64,000 bases of DNA from the NCBI RefSeq assembly GCF_013375535.1, contig NZ_JABXJG010000003.1, positions 62,001-126,000 on the forward strand, written 5' to 3'. The DNA comes from Sphingobium sp. 15-1 (GTDB lineage Bacteria > Pseudomonadota > Alphaproteobacteria > Sphingomonadales > Sphingomonadaceae). Below are positions 42,837-51,216 of this stretch, one piece after another (position 1 is the first letter of the stretch; every line of letters starts with the position of its first letter). The position numbers and the translations under genes were made by a program. Below the pieces are notes generated by a model, which searched no databases, was not told the origin of the DNA, and was given only the letters and a program-made list of their open reading frames with translations.

Positions 42837-45257
42837 TTAATATTTGAAGGAAGCGACCAAACCGTAGGTCCGCACCATTCCGGGAACCCGGATGGACGTG
42901 TCGGTCAGAATATCGGTCGCGGTATAATAATTCTCGTTGAAGAGGTTGCGGGCATAGAGGCCGATGCTCCAGCGATCGTCCTGCCGATGCAACGCGATGT
43001 TCGCGTTGACGATCGTATAGGCCTTCACGTCAAACACCGGATCCTCGTCGAGCGAACCGACGGTCTTGCCCTGGTAGTTGCCGTTGGCGCCGAACTGGAT
43101 CGCAAGATCGTCATTGATCGGTAGATCGTAGGAGACCAGCGCGTTGAGCTGATACTTCGGCGTGAACGGGAATGCCGAACCGGCAAAGTCCTGCGCTTGG
43201 CCGAAGCGGTTGAAGCCGGTGAACTCTGTGACCTTGGTGTGGGTGTATGACGCGCCGAATTTGAGCAGCAGCTCGCGTGTTGGCGAGATGGTGATGTCGG
43301 TCTCCGCGCCGTACACTTCGGACTTGGGGATATTCACGATGCGGGTCAGCGAAACGAAGATCGGATCGAGTATTTCGCCGAACACCTGCTTGTCGCGATA
43401 GTCATAGAAGAAACCGGCGGCGTTGAACTGCACCAGGCGGTCAAGCAGTCCCAGCTTCACACCCGCCTCATAGGCGGTAACCTTCTCCTGGCGCGCTGGA
43501 ACGAGCTGGGTGGCTACGTTGGCGGCGACCACCGGGAAGGCGCCCGACTTGTAGCCGCGGCTGACCGATGCATAGGCCAGGGTGCGGTTGTTGGGAGTCC
43601 AGGTGAGGGCGAGGCGCCCTGACACATTATCCTGCTTGAGCTGGCTGCTGACAAGGCCGGCCGGACCTGAAAAATCGGCCTTATAGGTCAGGCACTGATT
43701 GGGGCCGATTCCGGGGTTGGCAAACGGACGGCCTGTCCTTGCGGCAACGATTGCCGCCACGCCCGTATTCCATACCGGCGCGGTGTTGTTGTCATGGTCG
43801 GCCGAGCAACCTTTGAAGTCGAGCTTGTCGTCCGAATAGCGTACGCCCCCGCTGATCTTCAGCTGGTCGGAGATCGCCCAGTCCGCGTTTGCAAATGCGG
43901 ACAGCGAGCGGCTGACTTGGCTGGACAGATTTCGGAACGTGTTGAAACCGTTTGCGATCTGCGTGGGAGTGTAGGTCGTTTGCGGAACCGTCTGGCCCAG
44001 GAAGGCCAATGTATTGAGGATCGAGGAGTCGCGATAATAGCCGATCTGGTCGTCGCGAATTTTGTCGCGCGAAAAATAGCCACCCACGATCCAGTTTACG
44101 GGGCCAGTCTCGCCCGTCAGGCGCAACTCTTGCGAAAAGGATCGGATGCGGCCGTCCGAGAGATATTCCGATGGTTCGAAGGTCGTGCCATCCACGTCGT
44201 TCATGTCATGACGCTTGACGTCGGAATAGCCTGAAAGCGATGTAAAAGTCAGGGCGTCATTCAGTTCATAATCTATCCGGCCAGTGGCAGACCAGAAGCT
44301 GGAGTCTGCCTTGTAGGCTGGCTTGCCCGCATAGCTCGGACCCCAACTCGCCTCGCCGGCCTTCCAGTTCGTACGGATCTGCGATGCAAGCCCTGGCGCG
44401 ACAAATGGCGCAGAGTCGGGATTGAAGGCGACCGCCTGGACCGCGATCGTGTCGGAATTATCTTTCCAGAAGGAACCGCCGAGCGTGACGGTCAGGCGAT
44501 CTGTGGGTTCCCACAGCAGGGTGACGCGCCCACCCATCCGGTCTTTTTCACCGAGACGCTGTCCGGGCACATTGACGTTCCGCTGCCAGCCCTTGTCGGA
44601 GGTGTCCCAGCGTCCCGCGACGCGGATGCTCAGCGTGTCCGTCAACGGCCCGCTGACGAAACCTTCGAAGTTGATCGTCTCGTAATTGCCCAACTCTGTC
44701 GTCAGACCGGTATGGAAATCCCTGGTGGGCTTCGCGGTGATGAAATTCACCAGGCCACCAGTGGTGTTCCGGCCATAGAGCGTGCCTTGTGGCCCCTTGA
44801 GTACCTCCACCCGCTCGATGTCGTAGGAGGGACCGTTGCTCATATAGGGATAGGCGTAGGCGACCTCGTCGATATAGATGCCGACGGGCGAAGTTGCCGA
44901 CAGATTGGGCGTGTTGAAGCCGATGCCGCGCACCGTATAAATGGGCGTATTGGCGCTCGAACGGCTGAAGTTGAACGCGGGAACCAGTTGCGAGATACCC
45001 GCTGCGTCGGTCACGCCGGCCTTCACGAGGGTGTCGCCACCAAATGCCTGTATCGAGAGAGGCACCTTGTTGATGCTTTCCGATCGGCGCTGCGCCGTCA
45101 CCACGATATCACCGACCCCGCCATCAGCATCCTGATCGGCGGTTGGGGCCTGCTGTGCAGACGAGGCAGCTTGTTCCTGCGCCTGCGCTACAGTCGACAG
45201 AGCTGCTATTGCGATCGCCACGCACGACACCGTCATCAGATACTTAGTTCCAGGCAT
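42837..45257 (-). CDS. TonB-dependent outer membrane receptor
   Basis: About 806 residues. The second ATG at 45257 is favoured because GGAGGG lies 6 bp before it, whereas the ATG at 45263 abuts that site. Signal peptide ends AQAQEQA; then the TonB-box region GDIVVTAQRRSESINKVPLS and plug motifs YTVRGIGFNTPN and LKGPQGTLYGRNTTGG. The barrel ends PGMVRTYGLVASFKY with a terminal aromatic residue. First gene of the operon with CoA-transferase, thiolase-like protein, crotonase and aldehyde dehydrogenase, so it probably imports their carbon source. Divergent from the acyl-CoA ligase gene. Confidence 0.92.
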   Translation of the reverse strand: MPGTKYLMTVSCVAIAIAALSTVAQAQEQAASSAQQAPTADQDADGGVGDIVVTAQRRSESINKVPLSIQAFGGDTLVKAGVTDAAGISQLVPAFNFSRSSANTPIYTVRGIGFNTPNLSATSPVGIYIDEVAYAYPYMSNGPSYDIERVEVLKGPQGTLYGRNTTGGLVNFITAKPTRDFHTGLTTELGNYETINFEGFVSGPLTDTLSIRVAGRWDTSDKGWQRNVNVPGQRLGEKDRMGGRVTLLWEPTDRLTVTLGGSFWKDNSDTIAVQAVAFNPDSAPFVAPGLASQIRTNWKAGEASWGPSYAGKPAYKADSSFWSATGRIDYELNDALTFTSLSGYSDVKRHDMNDVDGTTFEPSEYLSDGRIRSFSQELRLTGETGPVNWIVGGYFSRDKIRDDQIGYYRDSSILNTLAFLGQTVPQTTYTPTQIANGFNTFRNLSSQVSRSLSAFANADWAISDQLKISGGVRYSDDKLDFKGCSADHDNNTAPVWNTGVAAIVAARTGRPFANPGIGPNQCLTYKADFSGPAGLVSSQLKQDNVSGRLALTWTPNNRTLAYASVSRGYKSGAFPVVAANVATQLVPARQEKVTAYEAGVKLGLLDRLVQFNAAGFFYDYRDKQVFGEILDPIFVSLTRIVNIPKSEVYGAETDITISPTRELLLKFGASYTHTKVTEFTGFNRFGQAQDFAGSAFPFTPKYQLNALVSYDLPINDDLAIQFGANGNYQGKTVGSLDEDPVFDVKAYTIVNANIALHRQDDRWSIGLYARNLFNENYYTATDILTDTSIRVPGMVRTYGLVASFKY

Positions 45258-45465
45258 GTCCATCCCTCCCTCTTATTGAATTGGCCCGAGCGGCCTTGCT
45301 TCATCTTGACTAAGTGCATCCCAAGCGTCGCAACCCCGTAAAAAGGACGGGCACTCATCATTCGGGCTCGAGGCTCGATCAGGACGGCCCCTCCTTTCGA
45401 GTGGGCACGCCCATGATGAGATCGCGCCATACCGCGTTCAGAGAATTGCGATCGGAGAGCGATGA

Positions 45466-47319
45466 ATGGCGGGAGCCTCTACAGCGGAAGAAATCAGAGC
45501 GGCGTTCGCAGAGATTGGGACTGCCGATTTGCCGGGTGTCAGCGTTTATGATGCGATCCGAAGGAAAGCGGAGCTCTATCCCGACAAGCAGGCTGTCATC
45601 GACCTTCCCAGCGCACAGCTCCATGCGATGGCGGTTACGGTCACCTACAGAGAACTGCATAGTTCAATCGTACGAGCGGCGAACTATCTGCTCGGGCGAG
45701 GCCTGCTGCAGGGCGACAGAATCTTGTATATCGCACCCAACGGGCTTGCGGGTCTGACGGGGTTTTGGACTGCCCAGCTTCTGGGCGCGGTCGTGCCGGT
45801 CAATCCCTTCCTCGATCTGAGTGCCATCGCCGAAATCGCACGAGCTGTTGGCGCGCGCGCTATCATGTCCGCGGGACACGGCAGCCCGTGTGGCAGTTAT
45901 CAACTGGCCCGCACTTTGATGGCAATCAATCCTGATCTCGTTTTGCACCTGACGCTGGGCAGCGGCGGCGATGGTGATGCCATTGACCTCTTTCGCGCAT
46001 CGGCATCTGCTCCAGCCGAAAAATATCTTGGACGCGAACCGGGCCTTGACGATATCGCGGCATATTTCCCGACAGGCGGAACGACGGGCACCCCTAAAGT
46101 GGCGCGATTGTCGAATTGCAATCTGTTGGTGGGAGCCTATAGCAGCGCTCTGGCAAGCAGCGCCGATGCCGAGCATGTGGTGCCGTTGGGCTTGCCCATG
46201 TTTCATGTCGGTGGTGGCGTTATTGCCTCGACCCGGACTTTGATACTCGGGCAAACGCTGGTGATATTGACGCCTGCCGGGTTCAGAACGGCAGACCTGG
46301 CAGTGAATTTCTGGGCGCTGGCCGAGAAATACGGACTCACCCAGTTCATATCGGTGCCCACTGTGTTCTCCGACCTGCTCGCGACCTACACGGGCGGGGA
46401 GACCAGCATTCGCTATTTTATCGCGGGTGCCAGCAAGCTGCCATCCAGTCTGTGCCGCGCCTATGAGAGAATTTTCGGCCATGGCATCTACGAAGGCTAT
46501 GGCATGACCGAGACAGCGGGTTTCTGCTGCGTCAACCCAACCGCGTTGCCGCCGAGACCCGGGAGCGGCGGGATCGTAGCGCCATTATATGATGTGAAGG
46601 TCGTAATGCTCGACGAAGCCGGTCGCTTCGTGCGGGAATGCGAAGCGGGCGAAACGGGCAACATCGCGGTCTCCGGGCCAGCGGTATTTCAAGGCTATGT
46701 CGATTCCGCGCAGGACGCAGGTAAGTTCATCTCTGGAATCTCGGGCGCGCGATGGATCGATGCAGGCGATCTTGGGCACTTCGACACCGACGGGTATCTT
46801 TGGATCACGGGACGCGAAAAGGACCTGATCATTCGCGGCGGCCACAATATCGATCCTGCCCCGATTGAAGAGACACTTCTGGACCATCCCGATATCGTCG
46901 ACGCCGCTGCGGTTGGAATGCCAGATGCGCGGGTTGGAGAATTGCCGGTGGCGTTCGTTCAACTTGCCGAGGGCGCACGGCTTGACGAGGCTGGGCTACG
47001 TGCCTTTTGCCAGGAGCGCCTTCCCGAACGCGCTGGAACACCGGTGCGCATCTTCGCTTTGGAAGCACTCCCTCGAACCGCGATGCGCAAGGTCTTCAAA
47101 CCGGAATTACGCCGTCTTGCGGCCAGCGCTGCGGTCGAAAGCCGGTTAGCCGAGGTCGCTGTCCCCGATCGTCTGACGTGGCAGGTCGTCTGCGACGACA
47201 AGGGCTGCCTTGCTGTGGAAATTTGCGGTGACGCGGAGGATCGCGCGCTTTGCGATCCTATCGACGAACAGCTCAGCTACCTCAATTTACACGTCACATT
47301 CTGCGAGACACATTCATGA
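45466..47319 (+). CDS. AMP-dependent acyl-CoA synthetase/ligase
   Basis: 617 residues of the ANL superfamily. Seen: P-loop motif YFPTGGTTGTPKVARLS near 200, YEGYGMTETAGFCC near 345, the hinge WITGREKDLIIRGGHNIDP near 447, and the C-terminal catalytic Lys in LPRTAMRKVFK. It activates a carboxylic acid through an acyl-adenylate to its CoA ester. First gene of the operon with P450, GST and thioesterases, and divergent from the TonB receptor operon, sharing a 208-bp promoter region. It is longer than usual by a C-terminal tail of about 50 residues after the catalytic Lys. Confidence 0.88.
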   Translation: MAGASTAEEIRAAFAEIGTADLPGVSVYDAIRRKAELYPDKQAVIDLPSAQLHAMAVTVTYRELHSSIVRAANYLLGRGLLQGDRILYIAPNGLAGLTGFWTAQLLGAVVPVNPFLDLSAIAEIARAVGARAIMSAGHGSPCGSYQLARTLMAINPDLVLHLTLGSGGDGDAIDLFRASASAPAEKYLGREPGLDDIAAYFPTGGTTGTPKVARLSNCNLLVGAYSSALASSADAEHVVPLGLPMFHVGGGVIASTRTLILGQTLVILTPAGFRTADLAVNFWALAEKYGLTQFISVPTVFSDLLATYTGGETSIRYFIAGASKLPSSLCRAYERIFGHGIYEGYGMTETAGFCCVNPTALPPRPGSGGIVAPLYDVKVVMLDEAGRFVRECEAGETGNIAVSGPAVFQGYVDSAQDAGKFISGISGARWIDAGDLGHFDTDGYLWITGREKDLIIRGGHNIDPAPIEETLLDHPDIVDAAAVGMPDARVGELPVAFVQLAEGARLDEAGLRAFCQERLPERAGTPVRIFALEALPRTAMRKVFKPELRRLAASAAVESRLAEVAVPDRLTWQVVCDDKGCLAVEICGDAEDRALCDPIDEQLSYLNLHVTFCETHS

Positions 47320-48575
47320 TCGAGCCTCTCACCCCCGAATCATTGGCGCGCGCCTCGACCTTCTCAAAGCCGGATGAGGTCTATGATCTTTACGCCCGGC
47401 TGAGGCGGGATGCACCGGTGGTGAAGGCAGAGCCGCGCGGCTATCGTCCATTTTGGGTTATGACTCGCCATGACGACATCATGGCGGTCGAGCGCGATCC
47501 CGCGACCTACGCAGCCGGAGACCGCACTGTCCTGCTGCCCGAGAAGGTCGAAGCGATTTATGAAGCCAAATATGGAGACCGCAACGGCGTCAAGCCGTTG
47601 ACCCATATGGATGGCCCTTATCACCGCGCACATCGCGGCGTCACGATGGACTGGTTTGGTCCGAAAAATCTTCGGAAGTTTGAACCGCAGATCGCGGCGA
47701 TCGCGAAAGAGTTCGTCGATCGCATGGAGGATCTCGGCGATGCGTGCGACTTCTCGGCCGACATCGCTTATTGGTTTCCCCTTCGGGTGGTCATGACCCT
47801 CATGGGGGTGCCAAAAGAGGATGAAGCCCAGGTTCTTCGTTTGACGCAGCGCCTGTTCAGCCCCGCCGACAAGGATCTTAAGACGCAGAACGGCGAAAGG
47901 CCCGCCTCCGCACCTGGCGGCGTGCGCGACGTTTTTGCTGAATTTGGCGATTATTATCGGACCCTGACTGAGGATCGACGCAAGAATCCGAAGGATGACA
48001 TCATTTCCACGATCGCTAATGGCGTGATCAACGGCTGTCCCATGGCTGAACGCGAGATGACGTCCTACTATGTCATTGCATCGACAGCGGGCCATGACAC
48101 GACGGCTGCATCCATCGGAGGAGGCTTGCTGGGGCTCCTGCAATTCCCCGATCAGCTCGGTATGCTTCGAGCCGATCTGGGGCTTCTGAACTCCGCGGCT
48201 GAAGAGTTTGTCCGATGGACGGCGCCGGTGAAGCACTTCATGCGCACTCCACAGCAGGACGTCACCTGGCACGGCACGACCATCGCGGCCGGCGAGGCCA
48301 TCATGCTGTGCTACGCTTCAGCGTGCCGAGACGAATCCGTTTTCCCGGACGGTGATCAGTTTCGCGTCGACCGCAAGAGCAACCCCGCGCACCTCGCCTT
48401 CGGCTATGGCCCGCATTTCTGTCTCGGGAAATTCCTGGCTACCATGGAAATCCGCGCATTTTATGCCGAATTGCTTCCTCGCCTGAAACATGTCGAACTG
48501 GCGGGTGACCCCACCTATATCGAGTCTACCTTTGTCAGCGGGCTGAAAAGCCTTCCTATCCGGTTCAGCTTTTGA
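47316..48575 (+). CDS. Cytochrome P450
   Basis: About 419 residues from the ATG at 47316, which overlaps the ligase stop (ATGA); soluble bacterial type with no membrane anchor. Seen: oxygen-activating I-helix AGHDTT at 258-263, ExxR in EEFVRW near 297, and the heme-binding FGYGPHFCLGKFLA with Cys369. The sequence HMDGPYHRAHRGVTMDWF is the conserved C-helix region. Related sphingomonad P450s hydroxylate terpenoids, steroids or acyl chains with a putidaredoxin-type ferredoxin; a candidate ferredoxin is encoded at 29597. Substrate not predictable. Confidence 0.92.
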   Translation: MIEPLTPESLARASTFSKPDEVYDLYARLRRDAPVVKAEPRGYRPFWVMTRHDDIMAVERDPATYAAGDRTVLLPEKVEAIYEAKYGDRNGVKPLTHMDGPYHRAHRGVTMDWFGPKNLRKFEPQIAAIAKEFVDRMEDLGDACDFSADIAYWFPLRVVMTLMGVPKEDEAQVLRLTQRLFSPADKDLKTQNGERPASAPGGVRDVFAEFGDYYRTLTEDRRKNPKDDIISTIANGVINGCPMAEREMTSYYVIASTAGHDTTAASIGGGLLGLLQFPDQLGMLRADLGLLNSAAEEFVRWTAPVKHFMRTPQQDVTWHGTTIAAGEAIMLCYASACRDESVFPDGDQFRVDRKSNPAHLAFGYGPHFCLGKFLATMEIRAFYAELLPRLKHVELAGDPTYIESTFVSGLKSLPIRFSF

Positions 48576-49204
48576 TGAGGGACAGGCCAAAACTCTACCA
48601 TAGCGCGAATTCCCGCTCCTTCCGCGTTCTTTGGGCGCTGGAGGAGGTAGGGATTCCGTATGACCTCGAGCTTCTGGAGTTTCCACCGCGAACGGCCAAG
48701 CCAGCCTATTTACGCGAAAACCCGCTCGGGACAGTCCCGCTATTTATCGACGCGGATGTGCGAATGACCGAGTCCGCCGCTATTTGCCATTATCTAGGGG
48801 CAAAATATCCGTCCATGGGCTTGGTGCCTGGTCCCCAGGCCTCAAATTTTGGCGCGTTCCTCAACTATCTTCATTTCGGGGAAGCGACCCTCACTTTTCC
48901 ACAAGCGATCGTCCTCCGCTATGGCAACCTCGAGCCCGAAGAACGCCGCAGCAAGCAAATGGTGGAAGACTATTCCCGCTGGTTTCTAGCGCGCGCGCGG
49001 GGGGTTGATGCATTCCTGAAGCTTGGAGATTATGCTGCTGGCCCCGCGTTCACCATGGCTGATATATCCGTAGGATATGCGATCATGTTGTCCCAGTTCA
49101 CCGGCCTGTTTGATCAGCTGAGCGAGCCCATCCACCAATATTGGCTGCGCTTGCAAGCGAGGCAAGCTTTCCTGCGGGCCGTAGCAGTGCAAACGCAAGG
49201 TTGA
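48575..49204 (+). CDS. Glutathione S-transferase family protein
   Basis: 209 residues. The ATG at 48575 overlaps the P450 stop (TGATG). N-terminal thioredoxin fold: YHSANSRSFRVLWALEEVGI with the candidate catalytic Ser, NPLGTVPLF and the gamma-glutamyl-binding TESAAICHYL. C-terminal helical domain includes FTMADISVGYAIMLSQF. It may open an epoxide, isomerise a double bond or protect against a reactive P450 product. Its N-terminal SxNSxxVR-like pattern places it near the beta/theta-like bacterial group rather than the zeta class. Confidence 0.85.
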   Translation: MRDRPKLYHSANSRSFRVLWALEEVGIPYDLELLEFPPRTAKPAYLRENPLGTVPLFIDADVRMTESAAICHYLGAKYPSMGLVPGPQASNFGAFLNYLHFGEATLTFPQAIVLRYGNLEPEERRSKQMVEDYSRWFLARARGVDAFLKLGDYAAGPAFTMADISVGYAIMLSQFTGLFDQLSEPIHQYWLRLQARQAFLRAVAVQTQG

Positions 49205-49286
49205 GGTCCATTGAACGGGGGAGGGCGCAGGAGCCGGTGCGGATAAGGCATATCACTCGAAGCCGCGGGAAGGCTATAGTACCGCA

Positions 49287-49709
49287 ATGATCGATCAGCG
49301 CGCGATTGAAGAGCGACTCGCCCGAGGCCATAACGCCACGATCGGCTTGCGGTATGCGGCCCATGGTGGTGACTGGGCGGAGCTCGTCCTTGATTACGAC
49401 ATCGGGCTGACAGCGGACTGGGACGAAGGCACTCTGGCTTCGGGGCCGATTATCACGATGATGGACCTTGCGACGAGTTTTGCCGTCTGGATACGGAAAG
49501 GTCATTTTACCAATCAGGCCACACTCGATCTGCGGGTCGACTATATGCGTCCAGCCTTTCCAAGACAGCTCGTTTTCGGGCGAGGGGAATGTTACCGTCT
49601 CACCCGCAGCATCGCATTTGTGAGAGGGGTTGCGCATCAGGGCGACGTTGCCGATCCTGTAGCGCACGTCGCGGGCACATTCATGCTCCTCGACGGAGCA
49701 ACGCTGTGA
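49287..49709 (+). CDS. PaaI-like hotdog-fold thioesterase
   Basis: 140 residues. The hotdog pattern is seen in ASGPIITMMDLATSFAVWIR and TLDLRVDYMRPAF, with the Asp in MMDLA in the position of the catalytic acid of PaaI enzymes; the usual HGG motif is replaced by SGP. It would release CoA from an acyl-CoA intermediate of the operon. 82 bp after the GST gene, and coupled by GTGA overlap to a second, truncated thioesterase gene. Confidence 0.78.
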   Translation: MIDQRAIEERLARGHNATIGLRYAAHGGDWAELVLDYDIGLTADWDEGTLASGPIITMMDLATSFAVWIRKGHFTNQATLDLRVDYMRPAFPRQLVFGRGECYRLTRSIAFVRGVAHQGDVADPVAHVAGTFMLLDGATL

Positions 49710-49918
49710 GGCTTCCCCCCTATGCCGAACGATTGCAGGCTGTTCTCGAGCTAGAACAAGGACGGCATCGTGTGATCATGGCTGCCGGCCCCCATGTAAC
49801 TGGTCGGCCGGGCTTTCTTCATGGTGGAGCGATTTCTGGTTTGCTCGAGCTGGCTGCGTTTGTCGCACTGTACGAAGCGATCGGTGAACCCGGCACGATC
49901 CGGGTAAAACCTATCAAC
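49706..49918 (+). pseudogene. Second PaaI-like thioesterase, truncated by IS3-family element
   Basis: Starts at a GTG overlapping the preceding stop. About 71 residues of hotdog thioesterase are present, including the classic GRPGFLHGGAISGLLELAAF, then the sequence is cut at TIRVKPIN by the left end of the insertion sequence at 49919; the frame runs on to a stop at 49951. The missing half is not found beyond the right end of the element at 54166, so DNA was lost. Confidence 0.8.
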
Positions 49919-50003
49919 TGTCCGCCGTCAGCGCCGATGGCACAGATTTGAGGTTGTGAATTAAGGAGGGTTGGGGCTTCGTCGTAGTGACGAAGGAACG
50001 AAG

Positions 50004-50390
50004 ATGAAGCCCCAACCCTCCTTGAAAAAATCGCCGCCGAAGGCCCCTGCTGATCGGGTGGTGAAGGACATCCGGCGGGCGACCCGGCGGCACTTCTCCG
50101 CCGAGGACAAAATCCGCATCGTGCTTGAAGGCCTGCGCGGCGATGACAGCATTGCCGAGTTGTGCCGCAAGGAAGGCATCGCGCAGAGCCTGTATTACAC
50201 TTGGTCGAAGGAGTTCATGGAAGCGGGCAAGCGCCGGTTGGCCGGTGACACCACCCGGGCCGCGACCACTGGCGAGGTGCAGGACCTGCGCCGCGAAGCC
50301 CGCGCCCTGAAAGAATGCGTTGCCGACCTGACGCTCGAAAACCGTCTGCTGAAAAAAAGCATGATCGCGGATGGGGGCGACGACGAATGA
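50004..50390 (+). CDS. IS3-family OrfA (helix-turn-helix transposase subunit)
   Basis: 128 residues from ATG 50004. Seen: helix-turn-helix RRHFSAEDKIRIVLEGLRGD, then SIAELCRKEGIAQSLYYTWS, and a C-terminal leucine-zipper-like coiled coil (EVQDLRREARALKECVADLT). Near the end is a run of seven A residues (50352-50358), the slippery site at which a -1 frameshift would make the OrfAB transposase; the -1 frame is open into OrfB. OrfA and OrfB also overlap by ATGA at 50387. Confidence 0.85.
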   Translation: MKPQPSLKKSPPKAPADRVVKDIRRATRRHFSAEDKIRIVLEGLRGDDSIAELCRKEGIAQSLYYTWSKEFMEAGKRRLAGDTTRAATTGEVQDLRREARALKECVADLTLENRLLKKSMIADGGDDE

Positions 50391-50705
50391 GGTATCCCGC
50401 ATCCGAAAAGCTGGAGATCATCCGGATCGTCGAGCAGTCGCACCTGCCCGCCAAGCGGACGCTGGACCAGCTCGGTATCCCGCGCCGGACCTTCTACCGC
50501 TGGTATGATCGCTATCTCGAAGGCGGACCGGAGGCGTTGGAGGATCGACTATCGGCGCCGAGCCGGGTGTGGAACCGCATTGGCGACGATATCCAGGACC
50601 AGATCGTCGAGATGGCGTGGATTACAGCGAGCTGTCACCGCGCGAACTGGCGGTGCGCTTCACCGACGAGAAGCGCTACTTCGTGTCGGAGGCCACGGTT
50701 TACCG

Positions 50706-50713
50706 CCTGTTGA
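50706..50713 (+). repeat. 8-bp target duplication, left copy (second IS256-type element)
   Basis: CCTGTTGA directly precedes the left inverted repeat of the IS256-family element and is repeated at 53432-53439 right after its other end. Eight bp is the normal target duplication for this family. Confidence 0.85.
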
Positions 50714-51216
50714 GGGACTGTCAGGAATTTCGTGTGCGGCGAGGCGGTTGACCATCAGGCCGTCATGGCCCTGATGAAGCGTTCGCCGAAGAGAACGGCA
50801 AATTGAGCCTTCGCCATGTTCCACTCGCGCGGCGGCATTTTCCACTCTTTTTCCGATCGGTTCAAGATCAGATAGAGCAGCTTGGTGGCCGCCTCATCAT
50901 TGGGGAAATGGCCCCGCGCACGAACAGCGCGACGAAGCTTGGAGTTCAAGGCCTCGATGGCATTGGTGGTGTAGACGATCCGCCTGACTTCGTCGGGGAA
51001 GGCGAAAAATGGGATGACCTCGGGCCATGCCCGACGCCAGCTCTGGCCGATGGCAGGATAGCGCTGCCCCCAGAAGCTCGCTTCGAAGGCCGTCAGCGCT
51101 TCCTCGGCGGCCGCGGCATCGACAGCACGGTAGATGGCCTTCAGGGCCGTTCCGAGCGCCTTACGGTCTTTCCACGCCACGAAATCCATCGAGTTCCGCA
51201 GCAGATGGACGATGCA

